Source: Streptomyces silvae
GTDB taxonomy: Bacteria; Actinomycetota; Actinomycetes; Streptomycetales; Streptomycetaceae
Reading direction: 5' to 3'
Assembly (NCBI RefSeq): GCF_016745505.1
Contig: NZ_JAERUC010000039.1
Coordinates: forward strand, 1 to 64,000
DNA: 64,000 nucleotides
Part shown: positions 38,677 through 47,187 of the stretch, one piece after another
How positions within the stretch are numbered: position 1 is the first letter of the stretch
Layout of the letters: each line of letters opens with the position of its first letter
Program-made: the position numbers and the translations under genes
Notes under the pieces: generated by a model
What the model was told of the DNA's origin: nothing
Seen by the model: only the letters and a program-made list of their open reading frames with translations
Databases searched by the model: none

Positions 38677-39967
38677 GCTGAGCGCCATGACGGGGGTCGG
38701 GGTACGGGTGAGGGGGGTGCTTCGCGGGCTGCCGCGGATGCTGCGCGAGGACCTGTGGACCGCTCCCGTCGATCCCGTACCGCCCGTGGGCGCGCCCGGA
38801 TCGCCGGTCTGGCGGCCCGCGTTCGGGATGCTGCTGTTGCTCGGGGCGACGCTCGTGGCCGTATGGCACGTGCCCGACCTGGTGCCCCGGGGTGCCGCCG
38901 TACCCGAGTACGCGGTGCTCCTGGTCGTGTGCCAGGCGCTGGCGCTCCTCGCCGGCATGTGGCAGCCGCTGTACGCCTGGTGGGCCTCGCTGGGCCTGAT
39001 GGCCGTCAGCGTGCGGATCGCGGAGTCCGCGATGACGCCCGGCGAGCTGTTCCCGTGGACCGGTCCCGAGATGGCGTTGCAGGGCGGGGCGCTGTTCCTG
39101 CTGGCGCTCCGGGTCCATCCGCGCCGGGCGGTCCTCGCGCTCGGCCTGAGTCTGCTGGCGGGGCTGGTGAGCAGCGCCTTCACCACCCAGGCCCATCACT
39201 ACTCCCTGGACGTCGGCGCGCCGGTCGTCATCACGGCCGTGGGGACCGGCGCGGCGCTGCGCGCGCTGAAGGTGGCCCGCAGCCAGCTCGTCGTGCAGTC
39301 CGGGCTCACGGAGGAGGAGCGGTCGCGGCGCACCCTCCTGGAGGAGCGCAACCGGATCGCGCGTGAGCTGCACGACGTGGTCGCCCATCACATGTCGGTG
39401 ATCTCCATCCAGGCGCAGGTCGCCCCGCATCTGGTCGAGGCTCCCTCCGACGAGCTCCGGGAGAACCTCGCCGGCATATGGGAGAACGCCGTGGAGGCGC
39501 TGGCCGAACTGCGCCGGGTGCTCGGTGTGCTGCGCTCGGAGGACGCCGTGGCGGACGGGGTGCGGCACGCCCCTCAGCCCTCCCTGGACAGCCTGGGCGA
39601 GCTGATCGGCACGGTGCGGCGCGCGGGCGTCGGCGTCACGGCGAAGACGACGGGCACGCCCCGGCCGCTGGCGCCGGGGGTCGGGCTGTCGGCGTACCGC
39701 ATCGTGCAGGAGGCGCTCAGCAACGTGATGCGGCACGCCCCCGGGGCGCGCGCCCGGGTGGAGGTCGGCTACCACTCCGCCGCCGTCACCGTCCGGGTCA
39801 CCAACACCGCTCCGGAGGCGCCCGCCCCACGCGCGGGCGGAGTCGGGCACGGGCTGCTCGGCATGCGCGAACGCACCGCCATGCTGGGCGGTGACCTCAT
39901 TCACGGCCGTACCCCCGGCGGGGGTTACGAAGTACTGGCGACGCTCCCCCTGGAGGGCCCCGCATGA
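38669..39967 (+). CDS. Sensor histidine kinase (HisKA_3 type)
   Basis: The 432-residue kinase has four to five N-terminal membrane spans (residues about 50-205). A dimerisation and phosphoacceptor helix follows, LLEERNRIARELHDVVAHHMS, with His235 as phosphorylation site. The ATPase domain has the N-box EALSNVMRHA and the G-box GVGHGLLGMRERTAMLGG. It should autophosphorylate and pass the phosphate to the response regulator encoded next, whose start overlaps its stop. There is no large extracellular sensor, so it may sense the membrane state. Confidence 0.9.
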   Translation: MPKLSAMTGVGVRVRGVLRGLPRMLREDLWTAPVDPVPPVGAPGSPVWRPAFGMLLLLGATLVAVWHVPDLVPRGAAVPEYAVLLVVCQALALLAGMWQPLYAWWASLGLMAVSVRIAESAMTPGELFPWTGPEMALQGGALFLLALRVHPRRAVLALGLSLLAGLVSSAFTTQAHHYSLDVGAPVVITAVGTGAALRALKVARSQLVVQSGLTEEERSRRTLLEERNRIARELHDVVAHHMSVISIQAQVAPHLVEAPSDELRENLAGIWENAVEALAELRRVLGVLRSEDAVADGVRHAPQPSLDSLGELIGTVRRAGVGVTAKTTGTPRPLAPGVGLSAYRIVQEALSNVMRHAPGARARVEVGYHSAAVTVRVTNTAPEAPAPRAGGVGHGLLGMRERTAMLGGDLIHGRTPGGGYEVLATLPLEGPA

Positions 39968-40632
39968 CCATCCGCGTGCTGATCGCCGACGACCAGATGA
40001 TGGTCCGCCAGGGCTTCACGGTGCTGCTGAACGCCGAGCCCGGCATCGAGGTCGTCGGTCAGGCGGTGGACGGCGTGGACGCGCTGGAGAAGGCGGCCGA
40101 ACTCGCCCCGGACGTCGTCCTGATGGACATACGGATGCCGCGCCTCGGCGGCATCGACGCCACCCGGCGGCTGACCGCGGCTCCGGGCGCGACCGTCCGG
40201 GTCCTCGTGCTGACCACGTTCGACCTGGACGAGTACGTCTACGAGGCGCTGCGCTCGGGCGCCTCCGGCTTCCTGCTGAAGGACGCCTCCGCCGCCGAAC
40301 TCGCCCAGGCCGTACGGGTGGTGGCGGCCGGCGACGCCCTGCTCGCCCCGAACATCACCAAGCGCCTGATCGCCGAGTTCTCCCGGGTGAGCAGGGGACC
40401 GCGCCCTCCCGGCAGGGAGCGCGTCGGCGCTCTCACGGAGCGCGAGACGGAGGTGCTGTCCCTCATCGCGCAGGGCCTGTCGAACGCGGAGACAGCGGTG
40501 CGCCTGGTGGTCGCGGAGCAGACCGTGAAGACCCATGTGAGCCGGATCCTGGTGAAGCTGGGGCTGCGCGACCGGACCCAGGCGGCGGTGTTCGCGTACG
40601 AGTCGGGGCTGGTGCGCCCGGCCGGCTACTGA
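39964..40632 (+). CDS. LuxR/NarL-family response regulator
   Basis: The 222-residue regulator has a receiver domain with Asp9/Asp10, phosphoacceptor Asp55 (VVLMDIRMP), Thr in LVLTTFD and Lys in FLLKDAS. A C-terminal LuxR helix-turn-helix follows at about 155-215 (LTERETEVLSLIAQGLSNAETAVRLVVAEQTVKTHVSRIL). All phosphorylation residues are present. It is the partner of the kinase encoded just upstream (four-base overlap). The palindromes upstream of the first operon gene are candidate targets. Confidence 0.92.
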   Translation: MTIRVLIADDQMMVRQGFTVLLNAEPGIEVVGQAVDGVDALEKAAELAPDVVLMDIRMPRLGGIDATRRLTAAPGATVRVLVLTTFDLDEYVYEALRSGASGFLLKDASAAELAQAVRVVAAGDALLAPNITKRLIAEFSRVSRGPRPPGRERVGALTERETEVLSLIAQGLSNAETAVRLVVAEQTVKTHVSRILVKLGLRDRTQAAVFAYESGLVRPAGY

Positions 40633-40652
40633 GGGCGGCCGGCGGGCCACGC

Positions 40653-41804
40653 TCACAGGGCGGCGTATACCGCGTCGACCAGGGCCATCTTGCGCGGGTC
40701 GTCGGCGATGTGCGGGCCCATGCGGTTCATGACGTAGCCGAGCGCGATCCCCGCCTCGGGGTCGGCGAGGCCGCAGGAGCCGCCCGCCCCGTCGTGGCCG
40801 ACGGCACGCGGGTTGGGGCCGTACGACGCGTTCGGGCCGCTCAGCCAGAGGCCGAGACCCAGCTCGGTCTCGTGGGCGAAGCCCGCTCCCAGCACCAGGT
40901 CCCGGCAGCTGCCCTGGCCTTCGCGGACCCGCTCGGCCGCCTCCTCGGAGAGGATCCGCCGGCCGTCGAGGCTGCCGCGTCCGGCGAGGATGCCGTAGAG
41001 GGCGGCGACCCCGCGTGCGGTGCCGTGGCCGTTGGCCGCGGGGATCTCGGCGGCGCGCCACTCGGGGGTGTTCGCGGCGGCGGTGCCCGTGCCGGGGTTG
41101 AGCAGCGAGGCGATGGCGACCGGCTCCATCGTGGCGAAGAGCGCGGCCTGTTCGCGGGAGACGGCCTTCGGCTGGACCAGTTCGGCGACGCGGCCGGCGT
41201 CCTTCTCCGGCAGCCCGACGTGGAAGTCGATGCCGAGCGGTCCGGTGATCTCCTTGCGCAGGAACTCCCCGGGCAGCAGGCCGCTGACCCGGCGGACGAC
41301 CTCGCCGACGAGGAAGCCGTACGAGATGGCGTGGTAGCCGGAGCGGGTGCCGGGCTCCCACCAGGGCTCGGTGGCCGCGAGGCGGGCCGTGGTCAGCTCC
41401 CAGTCGTAGAGCTCGGCCAGGGTGTGCGGATCGCGCAGGCCCGCGACCCCGGAGCGGTGCGAGAGCAGATGGCGTACGCGCACGGACTCCTTGCCCGCGG
41501 CCCCGAACTCGGGCCAGTACGCGATGACCGGGGCGTCCAGGTCCAGGAGGCCGCGGTCGGCGAGGACATGGGCGCAGAGCGCGGTGGGGCCCTTCGTCGT
41601 GGACCAGACGTTGACCACGGTGTCGCGCTCCCAGGGGCGGCTCCGCTCCCCGTCGGCCCAGCCGCCCCAGAGGTCCACGACCGGACGGCCGTCGAGCAGG
41701 ACGGTGACCGCCGCGCCCAGCTCGTCACGTTCGGCGAAGTTCGCGGCGAACGCCTCGCGCACGGCGGCGAACCGGTCGTCGCAGTGGCCTTGGATCTGCG
41801 GCAC
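40653..41804 (-). CDS. Serine hydrolase, class-C beta-lactamase/EstB type
   Basis: The 383-residue protein has the SxxK motif in VWSTTKGPTAL (Ser68, Lys71). A tyrosine segment SGYHAISYGFLVGEVVRR and a C-terminal HDGAGGS box match esterase-like beta-lactamase-fold proteins. No signal peptide is seen, so it is probably a cytoplasmic esterase or peptidase and not a resistance enzyme. It starts at GTG (41802-41804) with GGAGAG nearby. It is convergent to the response regulator gene, with a 20-base gap. Confidence 0.83.
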   Translation of the reverse strand: MPQIQGHCDDRFAAVREAFAANFAERDELGAAVTVLLDGRPVVDLWGGWADGERSRPWERDTVVNVWSTTKGPTALCAHVLADRGLLDLDAPVIAYWPEFGAAGKESVRVRHLLSHRSGVAGLRDPHTLAELYDWELTTARLAATEPWWEPGTRSGYHAISYGFLVGEVVRRVSGLLPGEFLRKEITGPLGIDFHVGLPEKDAGRVAELVQPKAVSREQAALFATMEPVAIASLLNPGTGTAAANTPEWRAAEIPAANGHGTARGVAALYGILAGRGSLDGRRILSEEAAERVREGQGSCRDLVLGAGFAHETELGLGLWLSGPNASYGPNPRAVGHDGAGGSCGLADPEAGIALGYVMNRMGPHIADDPRKMALVDAVYAAL

Positions 41805-41908
41805 GGGCTTCTCTCCTCGTCTCGGTCCACGCACCGTACCGACTGGTCGGACTGGCGGGAAGACGTCGTACGCGCCGTTCCTTCGACCGGGTGACCCCGG
41901 CTTCCGGC

Positions 41909-42484
41909 TCAGTGCGGGACCGATTCGAGGCTGAGGCTCCAGCGGCCGGGCAGTCCGGTGATGGTCACGGTGGAGAGCGGGTGGACGTCGACGTTCCAGT
42001 ACGTCGACGGCGGGGCGTTCAGGGCGTACACCAGGGCCGCGCGGACGACGGCGGGTTCGGCGACGGCGACGAGCGCGCCCTCGCGGACCGGGCGGGTGTC
42101 GAGCCAGCTCCCCACCCTGGATATGAAGGCGAGCAGGGATTCGCCGCCGTGCGGGGCGGCGCGCGGATCGGCGAGCCAGGCGCCGACGGCGGCCGGCTCC
42201 TGGGCGGCCACCTCGGAGAGGGTCATGCCCCGCCAGCGGCCCATGTCGCAGTCGCGGAGCGCTGGCTGGACGAGGGGCGCGAAGCCGAGGGCGTCGCCGG
42301 TGGCGCGGCTGCGCGGGGTGGGCGAGCAGTAGCGCAGTTCGGCGGCGCCGAGCGGCACCAGCCTGTGGGCGGCGAACTGGACCTCGCGCCAGCCGGCGTG
42401 GTCGAGCGGCCGGTCGTCGTCGAAACGCTCGGCGAGGAGGGCGGAACTTCGTGCTGCGGCGACGAGGGACACCCGGACACTCAT
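41909..42484 (-). CDS. Histidine-phosphatase-fold protein lacking the catalytic histidines
   Basis: The 191-residue protein fits the phosphoglycerate-mutase-like fold. YCSPTPRSRATGDALG matches the SPxxRAxQTA region and RDCDMGRWRGMTLSEV matches the usual DxGxWxG segment. But the phosphoacceptor motif, normally RHG after the first strand, reads VSLVAAARSSALL, and the second His, usually in SHGG, is replaced in VAVAEPAVVRAAL. The two residues that define catalysis are therefore missing. It may be a ligand-binding pseudo-enzyme. The start has weak signals, and the ATG at 42482-42484 is the best candidate. Confidence 0.75.
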   Translation of the reverse strand: MSVRVSLVAAARSSALLAERFDDDRPLDHAGWREVQFAAHRLVPLGAAELRYCSPTPRSRATGDALGFAPLVQPALRDCDMGRWRGMTLSEVAAQEPAAVGAWLADPRAAPHGGESLLAFISRVGSWLDTRPVREGALVAVAEPAVVRAALVYALNAPPSTYWNVDVHPLSTVTITGLPGRWSLSLESVPH

Positions 42485-42552
42485 GGGCGCGATCGTGGGG
42501 CCGGGCGCCGCGCCGGTCAAGAGGACACCCGGCCATATGCGTCCACCCTGCC

Positions 42553-42990
42553 TCAGCCCGTCTGGAGGGACATCCACATCTCCGGCTCGGCGAGCGGGGT
42601 GAACCCGAGCTTCGCGTACACCCCGTGGGCGTCCTTGGTGGCGAGCAGGAAGCGGCGCACCCCGAGCGGGGCCAGCCGGTCCCGGGCGGTGGCGACGAGC
42701 CGGGTGCCGAGGCCGTGGCCACGGGCCGCGGGGTCGACGTACACATCGCATATCCAGGCGAAGGAGGCACGGTCGGTGATCACCCGTGCGTAGCCGGCCT
42801 GTTCGCCGGAACCGGCTTCGTAGGCACCGAAGTTGAGCGAACCCGCGATCGCCCGGTCCTGCTGCTCACGGCTGCGCCCCAGGGCCCAGTAGGCGTCCGT
42901 GGACAGCCAGTGGTGGATGCGGGCCGCGTCGAGCCGGGCGGGGTCGTCGGAGATCTCGTAGCGCCGCTCGGCGCCGCCGTCGTCGTTCAT
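42553..42990 (-). CDS. GNAT-family N-acetyltransferase
   Basis: The 145-residue enzyme has the GNAT motif A, AWICDVYVDPAARGHGLGTRLVATARDRL, with the acetyl-CoA loop RGHGLG, and the terminal RRFLLATKDAHGVYAKLGFTPL. YWALGRSREQQDRAI is typical of small single-domain members. The ATG overlaps the stop of the MocR gene by four bases, so it is a likely regulatory target and partner. The substrate is unknown. Confidence 0.85.
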   Translation of the reverse strand: MNDDGGAERRYEISDDPARLDAARIHHWLSTDAYWALGRSREQQDRAIAGSLNFGAYEAGSGEQAGYARVITDRASFAWICDVYVDPAARGHGLGTRLVATARDRLAPLGVRRFLLATKDAHGVYAKLGFTPLAEPEMWMSLQTG

Positions 42991-44447
42991 CCGGGGAGGC
43001 TATCGCCCGGCGCCCGCAGCTCGTCGACGGCGGTGCGGAGCCGGCGTACGCCCTCGGCGATCTCGGCGGGCCCGGACACGGCCGCGAAGCTCAGCCTGAG
43101 GTGTCCGGCGGGGGGTTCGGCGCAGTGGTAGGGGCGGCCGGGGGCGACGGCGACACCGGCGCGCAGGGCGGCGGAGACCAGGGCGGGCTCCTCGGCGCCC
43201 GGCCCGGGGAGCCTGAGCCAGAGGCTGCCGCCGCCCGACGGCACGTGCGCCAGGGTGAGTTCGGGCAGCCGGCCGCGTACGGCGGCGACCGTCGCGGTGC
43301 GCCGGCTGCCCAGTTCGGCGGCCACGGTACGCAGATGGCGCTCCCAGGCCGGGGAGCCGACCAATTCCAGTGCGGCCTCCTGGAGCGGGCGGGGCACGAA
43401 GAAGCTGTCGACGACCTGGATCGCGCGCAGCCGTTCCCGGACGGGTCCGCGGGCGGCCAGCGCCCCGACCCGGAGGCTGGGCGAGGTGATCTTGGTGAGG
43501 GAGCGCACATGGATCACGACGCCGTCCGGGTCGTCGGCGGCCAGCGGCTCGGGCAGCGGTCCGGCGTCGTCGTGGACGAGGCGGCGGGCGAAGTCGTCCT
43601 CGACGACGAAGGCGCCGGCCTGCCGTGCGGCCCGTACGACGCGCTCACGGCGCTCGGGGGCGAGGATCACGCCGGTCGGGTTGTGGAAGAGCGGCTGGCA
43701 GACGAAGACCTTGGCCCCGGTGGCGCGGAAGGCGGCCTCCAGCAGGTCGGGCCTGACCCCGTCGGCGTCCATGGGGACGGGCACCGGCCGCAGTCCGGTG
43801 GCGCGCGCGGCGGCCAGCATGCCCGGGTACGTCGGTGACTCGACGAGGACGGGGGCGCCGGGCGGGGCGAGCGCCCGCAGCGCGGTGGCCAGGGCGCTCT
43901 GCCCGCCCGCCGTGACCAGGACGTCGGAGCCGGTGAAGGGGGAGCCGATCTCGCGGGCGAACCAGTCGCGGAGTTCGGGCAGTCCGCAGGTGGGCGGCCG
44001 GCCCCATGCGCCGGGGCGGCGGCCGGCCCGGGCCAGGGCGGCGGCGAGGGCCCGCTCGGGCTGGAGGCCGGGGTGGAGGTAGCCGCCGTTGAACTCGATG
44101 ACACCGGACGGGGGTTCGGCGAGCGTGACGAGAACGCCCGAGGCGTCGACGGTGCGGGGCACGACCTCGGGTCCGCCGCTCCCGCTGAGCGAGACCTCCT
44201 GCCAGGAGGTGTCACCCGGGGCCGGTGCGGGGGTGCGGGTCTCGGCCCGGAAGGCGCCGGAGCCGGGGCGGGTGACGACGAGCCCTTCGGCGGCGAGCTG
44301 CGCGACGGCCCGGGAGACGGTCACCGGGCTGACCTTGAAGCGCTCGACGAGCGTCCGGCTCGACGGCAGCTTTCCACCGGGTGAGTAGCGGTTGAGTTCG
44401 CTTCTCAGGGAAGCAACCAGGTCAGCCGCGCTGCTACGCTCATGCAT
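42987..44447 (-). CDS. MocR-type GntR regulator with aminotransferase domain
   Basis: The 486-residue protein has an N-terminal GntR winged helix (residues about 8-72; LPSSRTLVERFKVSPVTVSRAVAQLAAEGLVVTRPGSG). It is fused to a fold-type-I aminotransferase-like domain with LVTAGGQSALATALRAL, QPLFHNPTGVIL and the PLP Lys in RSLTKITSPSLRVGAL. PLP or its derivative is the likely effector. It is divergent from an EamA exporter gene, and the start codons overlap by two bases. The first codons sit on direct repeats that could be its own operator. Confidence 0.88.
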   Translation of the reverse strand: MHERSSAADLVASLRSELNRYSPGGKLPSSRTLVERFKVSPVTVSRAVAQLAAEGLVVTRPGSGAFRAETRTPAPAPGDTSWQEVSLSGSGGPEVVPRTVDASGVLVTLAEPPSGVIEFNGGYLHPGLQPERALAAALARAGRRPGAWGRPPTCGLPELRDWFAREIGSPFTGSDVLVTAGGQSALATALRALAPPGAPVLVESPTYPGMLAAARATGLRPVPVPMDADGVRPDLLEAAFRATGAKVFVCQPLFHNPTGVILAPERRERVVRAARQAGAFVVEDDFARRLVHDDAGPLPEPLAADDPDGVVIHVRSLTKITSPSLRVGALAARGPVRERLRAIQVVDSFFVPRPLQEAALELVGSPAWERHLRTVAAELGSRRTATVAAVRGRLPELTLAHVPSGGGSLWLRLPGPGAEEPALVSAALRAGVAVAPGRPYHCAEPPAGHLRLSFAAVSGPAEIAEGVRRLRTAVDELRAPGDSLPG

Positions 44448-45417
44448 GACAGCACATGATAGCACTACCGATCAGCTGACGATAGCGGTTGACGCTCCTG
44501 GGCAGGCGGTGCGCCGGGGCCCCGGGAGCGGTGTCGTGCTCGCCGCGCTCGGTGTCCTGGCCTTCTCGCTGACCTTCCCCTCGACGGTGTGGGGTCTGGA
44601 GAGTTTCGGCCCGTGGTCCCTGGTCGCGCTCCGCAGTGTGCTCGCGGCGCTGATCGCGGGCTGCGCGCTGCTCGCGGGCCGGGTCCCGGTGCCCGAGCGC
44701 CGCCATCGGGCCGGGCTCGCCGTCGTCGCGGGCGGGGTGGTGGTGGGGTTCCCGCTGCTGACCACGCTGGCCCTCCAGACCTCCACGAGCTCGCACGCGG
44801 CGGTCGTGGTGGGGCTGCTGCCGCTGACGACCGCGCTCTTCTCCGCACTGCGCACCGGCTCCCGCCCGCCGCGCGCCTTCTGGGTCGCGGCGCTGGCCGG
44901 GGCCGCCGTGGTGATCGCCTTCACGGTCCAGCAGAGCGGCGGGAAGCTGTCCGGCGGCGATCTGTATCTCTTCGGGGCCCTGCTGGTCTGCGCCGCGGGG
45001 TACACCGAGGGCGGCAGGCTGGCCGGGGTGATGCCGGGCTGGCAGGTGATCGGCTGGGCCCTCGTCCTCGCCCTGCCGCTCGCGGTGGCCGGAGCGGCCG
45101 TGGCGCTGCCCTTCGAACCGGTCCACCTCACGGCGCACGGGATCGTCGGGCTGGTCTGGGTGGCCGCCGGGTCGACGTTCCTCGGGCTGTACGTCTGGTA
45201 CCGGGGGATGGCGGAGATCGGCGTCCCGCGCGCCAGTCAGCTCCAGCTGGCGCAGCCGCTGCTCACCCTGGTCTGGTCGTTCCTCGCCCTCGGCGAGGAG
45301 GTGTCACCCGCCGCCCCGGTGGCGGCGGTGGCGGTGCTGGTCTGCATCGCCGTCACCCAACGCGCGGGACGGCGCGGCGGGCGGCGCGCGAGGGCCGAGG
45401 CGCCCGTCGGGTCATAG
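44446..45417 (+). CDS. DMT-superfamily EamA exporter
   Basis: The 323-residue protein has ten predicted spans in two EamA repeats. ALGVLAFSLTFPSTVWGLESFGPWSLVALRSV is the first, and HGIVGLVWVAAGSTFLGLYVWYRGMAEIGV with ASQLQLAQPLLTLVWSFLALGEEVS ends the second. It is probably a metabolite or drug exporter controlled by the divergent MocR regulator. The ATG at 44446-44448 shares bases with the MocR start. No ribosome site fits before it, so it is either leaderless or starts later. Confidence 0.82.
   Translation: MTAHDSTTDQLTIAVDAPGQAVRRGPGSGVVLAALGVLAFSLTFPSTVWGLESFGPWSLVALRSVLAALIAGCALLAGRVPVPERRHRAGLAVVAGGVVVGFPLLTTLALQTSTSSHAAVVVGLLPLTTALFSALRTGSRPPRAFWVAALAGAAVVIAFTVQQSGGKLSGGDLYLFGALLVCAAGYTEGGRLAGVMPGWQVIGWALVLALPLAVAGAAVALPFEPVHLTAHGIVGLVWVAAGSTFLGLYVWYRGMAEIGVPRASQLQLAQPLLTLVWSFLALGEEVSPAAPVAAVAVLVCIAVTQRAGRRGGRRARAEAPVGS
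44447..44465. promoter_or_regulatory. Direct repeats at the MocR/EamA start
   Basis: TGACAGCAC (44447-44455) and TGATAGCAC (44457-44465) are repeated exactly ten bases apart, one helical turn, inside the start of the EamA gene. MocR proteins are known to bind direct repeats. A third related TGACGATAGC lies at 44477-44486. Confidence 0.5.
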
Positions 45418-45459
45418 ACTTGTCGACATGGACCGCCACCCGTGAGGAGGTCACTCCCG

Positions 45460-45663
45460 ATGGAGGCACACACGGGCGACCGGCTGCTGACGCACGGCAG
45501 GACCGTCGGACAGCACGACCGGGTCGCAGAGATCATCGAGGTGCTCGGCGACGGGGGCAGTCCCCCGTACCGCCTGCGCTTCGAGGACGGGCACGAATCG
45601 ATCAGGTCCCCGGGCCCGGACAGCGTCGTCCAGCACACCGCCCCCGAGGACCGGGACCGGTAG
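45460..45663 (+). CDS. DUF1918 domain protein
   Basis: The 67-residue protein matches the DUF1918 family. GDRLLTHGRTVGQHDRVAEIIEVLG is followed by PPYRLRFEDGHESIRSPGPDS, an SH3-like small beta-barrel. Function is unknown. GAGGAGG lies eleven bases upstream of the ATG. A five-codon mini-frame (ATG at 45428) ends just before the ribosome site. A very strong terminator follows. Confidence 0.85.
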   Translation: MEAHTGDRLLTHGRTVGQHDRVAEIIEVLGDGGSPPYRLRFEDGHESIRSPGPDSVVQHTAPEDRDR

Positions 45664-45667
45664 AGCG

Positions 45668-45706
45668 CGCGGGGGCCGGGGGCACGAGTGGTCCCCGGCC
45701 CCCGCG
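45668..45706. terminator. Strong bidirectional terminator
   Basis: A 14-bp perfect stem of G and C (45668-45681 with 45693-45706) and an 11-base loop. It lies between the convergent DUF1918 and glycoside-hydrolase-like genes. Confidence 0.88.
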
Positions 45707-45743
45707 TCCGGACCGTACGGCGCGGGCGGGCGGCCGGCTCCGG

Positions 45744-47003
45744 TCAGTGCGGGGTGCGGGCGCGGGTCCGGTAGTGGTCGGCGACGACCCGGGCCATGGC
45801 CCCGATGGGGTCGGCCTTCACCTGCTTCGCGGAGAAGAAGACGTGCCCGCCCGCCTCCGGATGGCCGGAGGCCAGGTCCAGGTGGCGTGAGAGCTCGGCC
45901 GGGTCCTGCCAGGCGGCAGGCTGGGCGGGGTCGCCCGCCTTGTAGAGGGCCTCACCGATGTACAGGCCGACGCCGGTGCCGCGCACCGTCTCGGCCCACC
46001 AGGGCAGCAGTTTCGCGTAGTCGGCCGCGGCGAAGCCGATGTTCCAGTAGAGCTGCGGGCAGATGTAGTCGATCCAGCCCTCCTTGACCCACTTCCGGGT
46101 GTCGGCGTGCAGGTCGTCGTACGTCTGCACACCGGCCGCGGTGTCGGAGCCCAGCGGATCGGTCGAGGCGTTGCGCCACACACCGAAGGGGCTGATCCCG
46201 AAGCGGACGCCGCTCCTGACCTCCTTGATGCGTTCGGCCGTCTCCCGCACCAGCCGGTCGGTGTTGTCGCGGCGCCAGGCCGCCTTGGTCGCGAAGTCCT
46301 CGCCGTACTCCTCGTACGCCGCGTCGTCGTCGAAGACCTGGCCGGCCACCGGATACGGGTAGAAGTAGTCGTCCCAGTGCACCGCGTCGACGGCGTAGCG
46401 GCTCACCGCGTCGAGCATCGCGTCCTGGACGAACTCCCTGACCTCGGGCAGCCCGGGGTTGTAGTAGAGCTTCCCGCCGTACGGCAGGACCCAGTCCGGG
46501 TGCTGCCGGGCCGGGTGGGAGGCGACCAGTCGCGAGGGGTCCGTGTGGTTCGCGACCCGGTACGGGTTGAACCAGGCGTGCAGTTCGAGCCCCCGGGCGT
46601 GCGCCTCGCGCACGGCCGTGCCCAGCGGGTCCCAGCCCGGGTCCTTGCCCTGGACCCCGGTGAGGCACTCGGCCCACGGCTCGTACGAGGAGGGCCACAG
46701 GGCGTCCGCGCTGGGCCGGACCTGGAGCACCACGGCGTTGAGCTTCAGGGCGACCGCCCGGTCCAGGTGCGCGATCAGCTCCGCCTCCTGGGCCGCGGCG
46801 CTCAGCCCCGGCGCCGAGGGCCAGTCCAGGTTGGCGACCGTGGCGATCCACACACCGCGCAGCTCGCCCGTGTCCGCTCTGCGGCGGCGCCGGTGCGGAG
46901 GGGAGGCGGGCCCGCGCGCGGCGACGGCGTCACCCGCCGTCATCAGCGCGGCCACCGTGCTCGCCGCACCCAACACCAGGGACCTTCGGCCCATACGACG
47001 CAT
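45744..47003 (-). CDS. Secreted glycoside hydrolase family 10-like protein (GHL10)
   Basis: The 419-residue protein has a twin-arginine signal peptide (GRRSLVLGAASTVAALMTAG). A TIM-barrel follows: GVWIATVANLDWPSAPG, LNAVVLQVRPSADALWPSSYEPWAECLTG, AVHWDDYFYPYP, FGISPFGVW and YICPQLYWNIGF. This is the DUF187/GHL10 family, thought to act on cell-surface polysaccharides. The linkage cut is not known. It is divergent from the hydroxybutyryl-CoA dehydrogenase gene. Confidence 0.88.
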   Translation of the reverse strand: MRRMGRRSLVLGAASTVAALMTAGDAVAARGPASPPHRRRRRADTGELRGVWIATVANLDWPSAPGLSAAAQEAELIAHLDRAVALKLNAVVLQVRPSADALWPSSYEPWAECLTGVQGKDPGWDPLGTAVREAHARGLELHAWFNPYRVANHTDPSRLVASHPARQHPDWVLPYGGKLYYNPGLPEVREFVQDAMLDAVSRYAVDAVHWDDYFYPYPVAGQVFDDDAAYEEYGEDFATKAAWRRDNTDRLVRETAERIKEVRSGVRFGISPFGVWRNASTDPLGSDTAAGVQTYDDLHADTRKWVKEGWIDYICPQLYWNIGFAAADYAKLLPWWAETVRGTGVGLYIGEALYKAGDPAQPAAWQDPAELSRHLDLASGHPEAGGHVFFSAKQVKADPIGAMARVVADHYRTRARTPH

Positions 47004-47044
47004 GTGTGCACCTTTCGCTCATCGGTTCGCGTGTGTCCCGTCGG

Positions 47045-47059
47045 CTGTGCGTGACACAG
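47045..47059. promoter_or_regulatory. CTGTG-N5-CACAG palindrome in a divergent promoter region
   Basis: The perfect 5-bp palindrome lies between the glycoside-hydrolase-like and dehydrogenase genes. The spacing is one base short of the usual CRP half-site spacing, so the identity of any regulator is open. Confidence 0.35.
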
Positions 47060-47187
47060 ATCATGCCCGCCCCCGGGCTCCCCGACCCGCAGCTCACCGG
47101 AGCCGCGTCGCGGAGTAACGTCGTGGGGTCGAGGCGGGCACCGGAATCAAACGGGACTGCCGCACGAAGATCAGCGAAAGGCACGAG

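Noticed and set aside
45428-45445. Five-codon mini-frame before the DUF1918 gene
   Set aside because: It is too short to support, and it lies next to a normal ribosome site. It could be chance.
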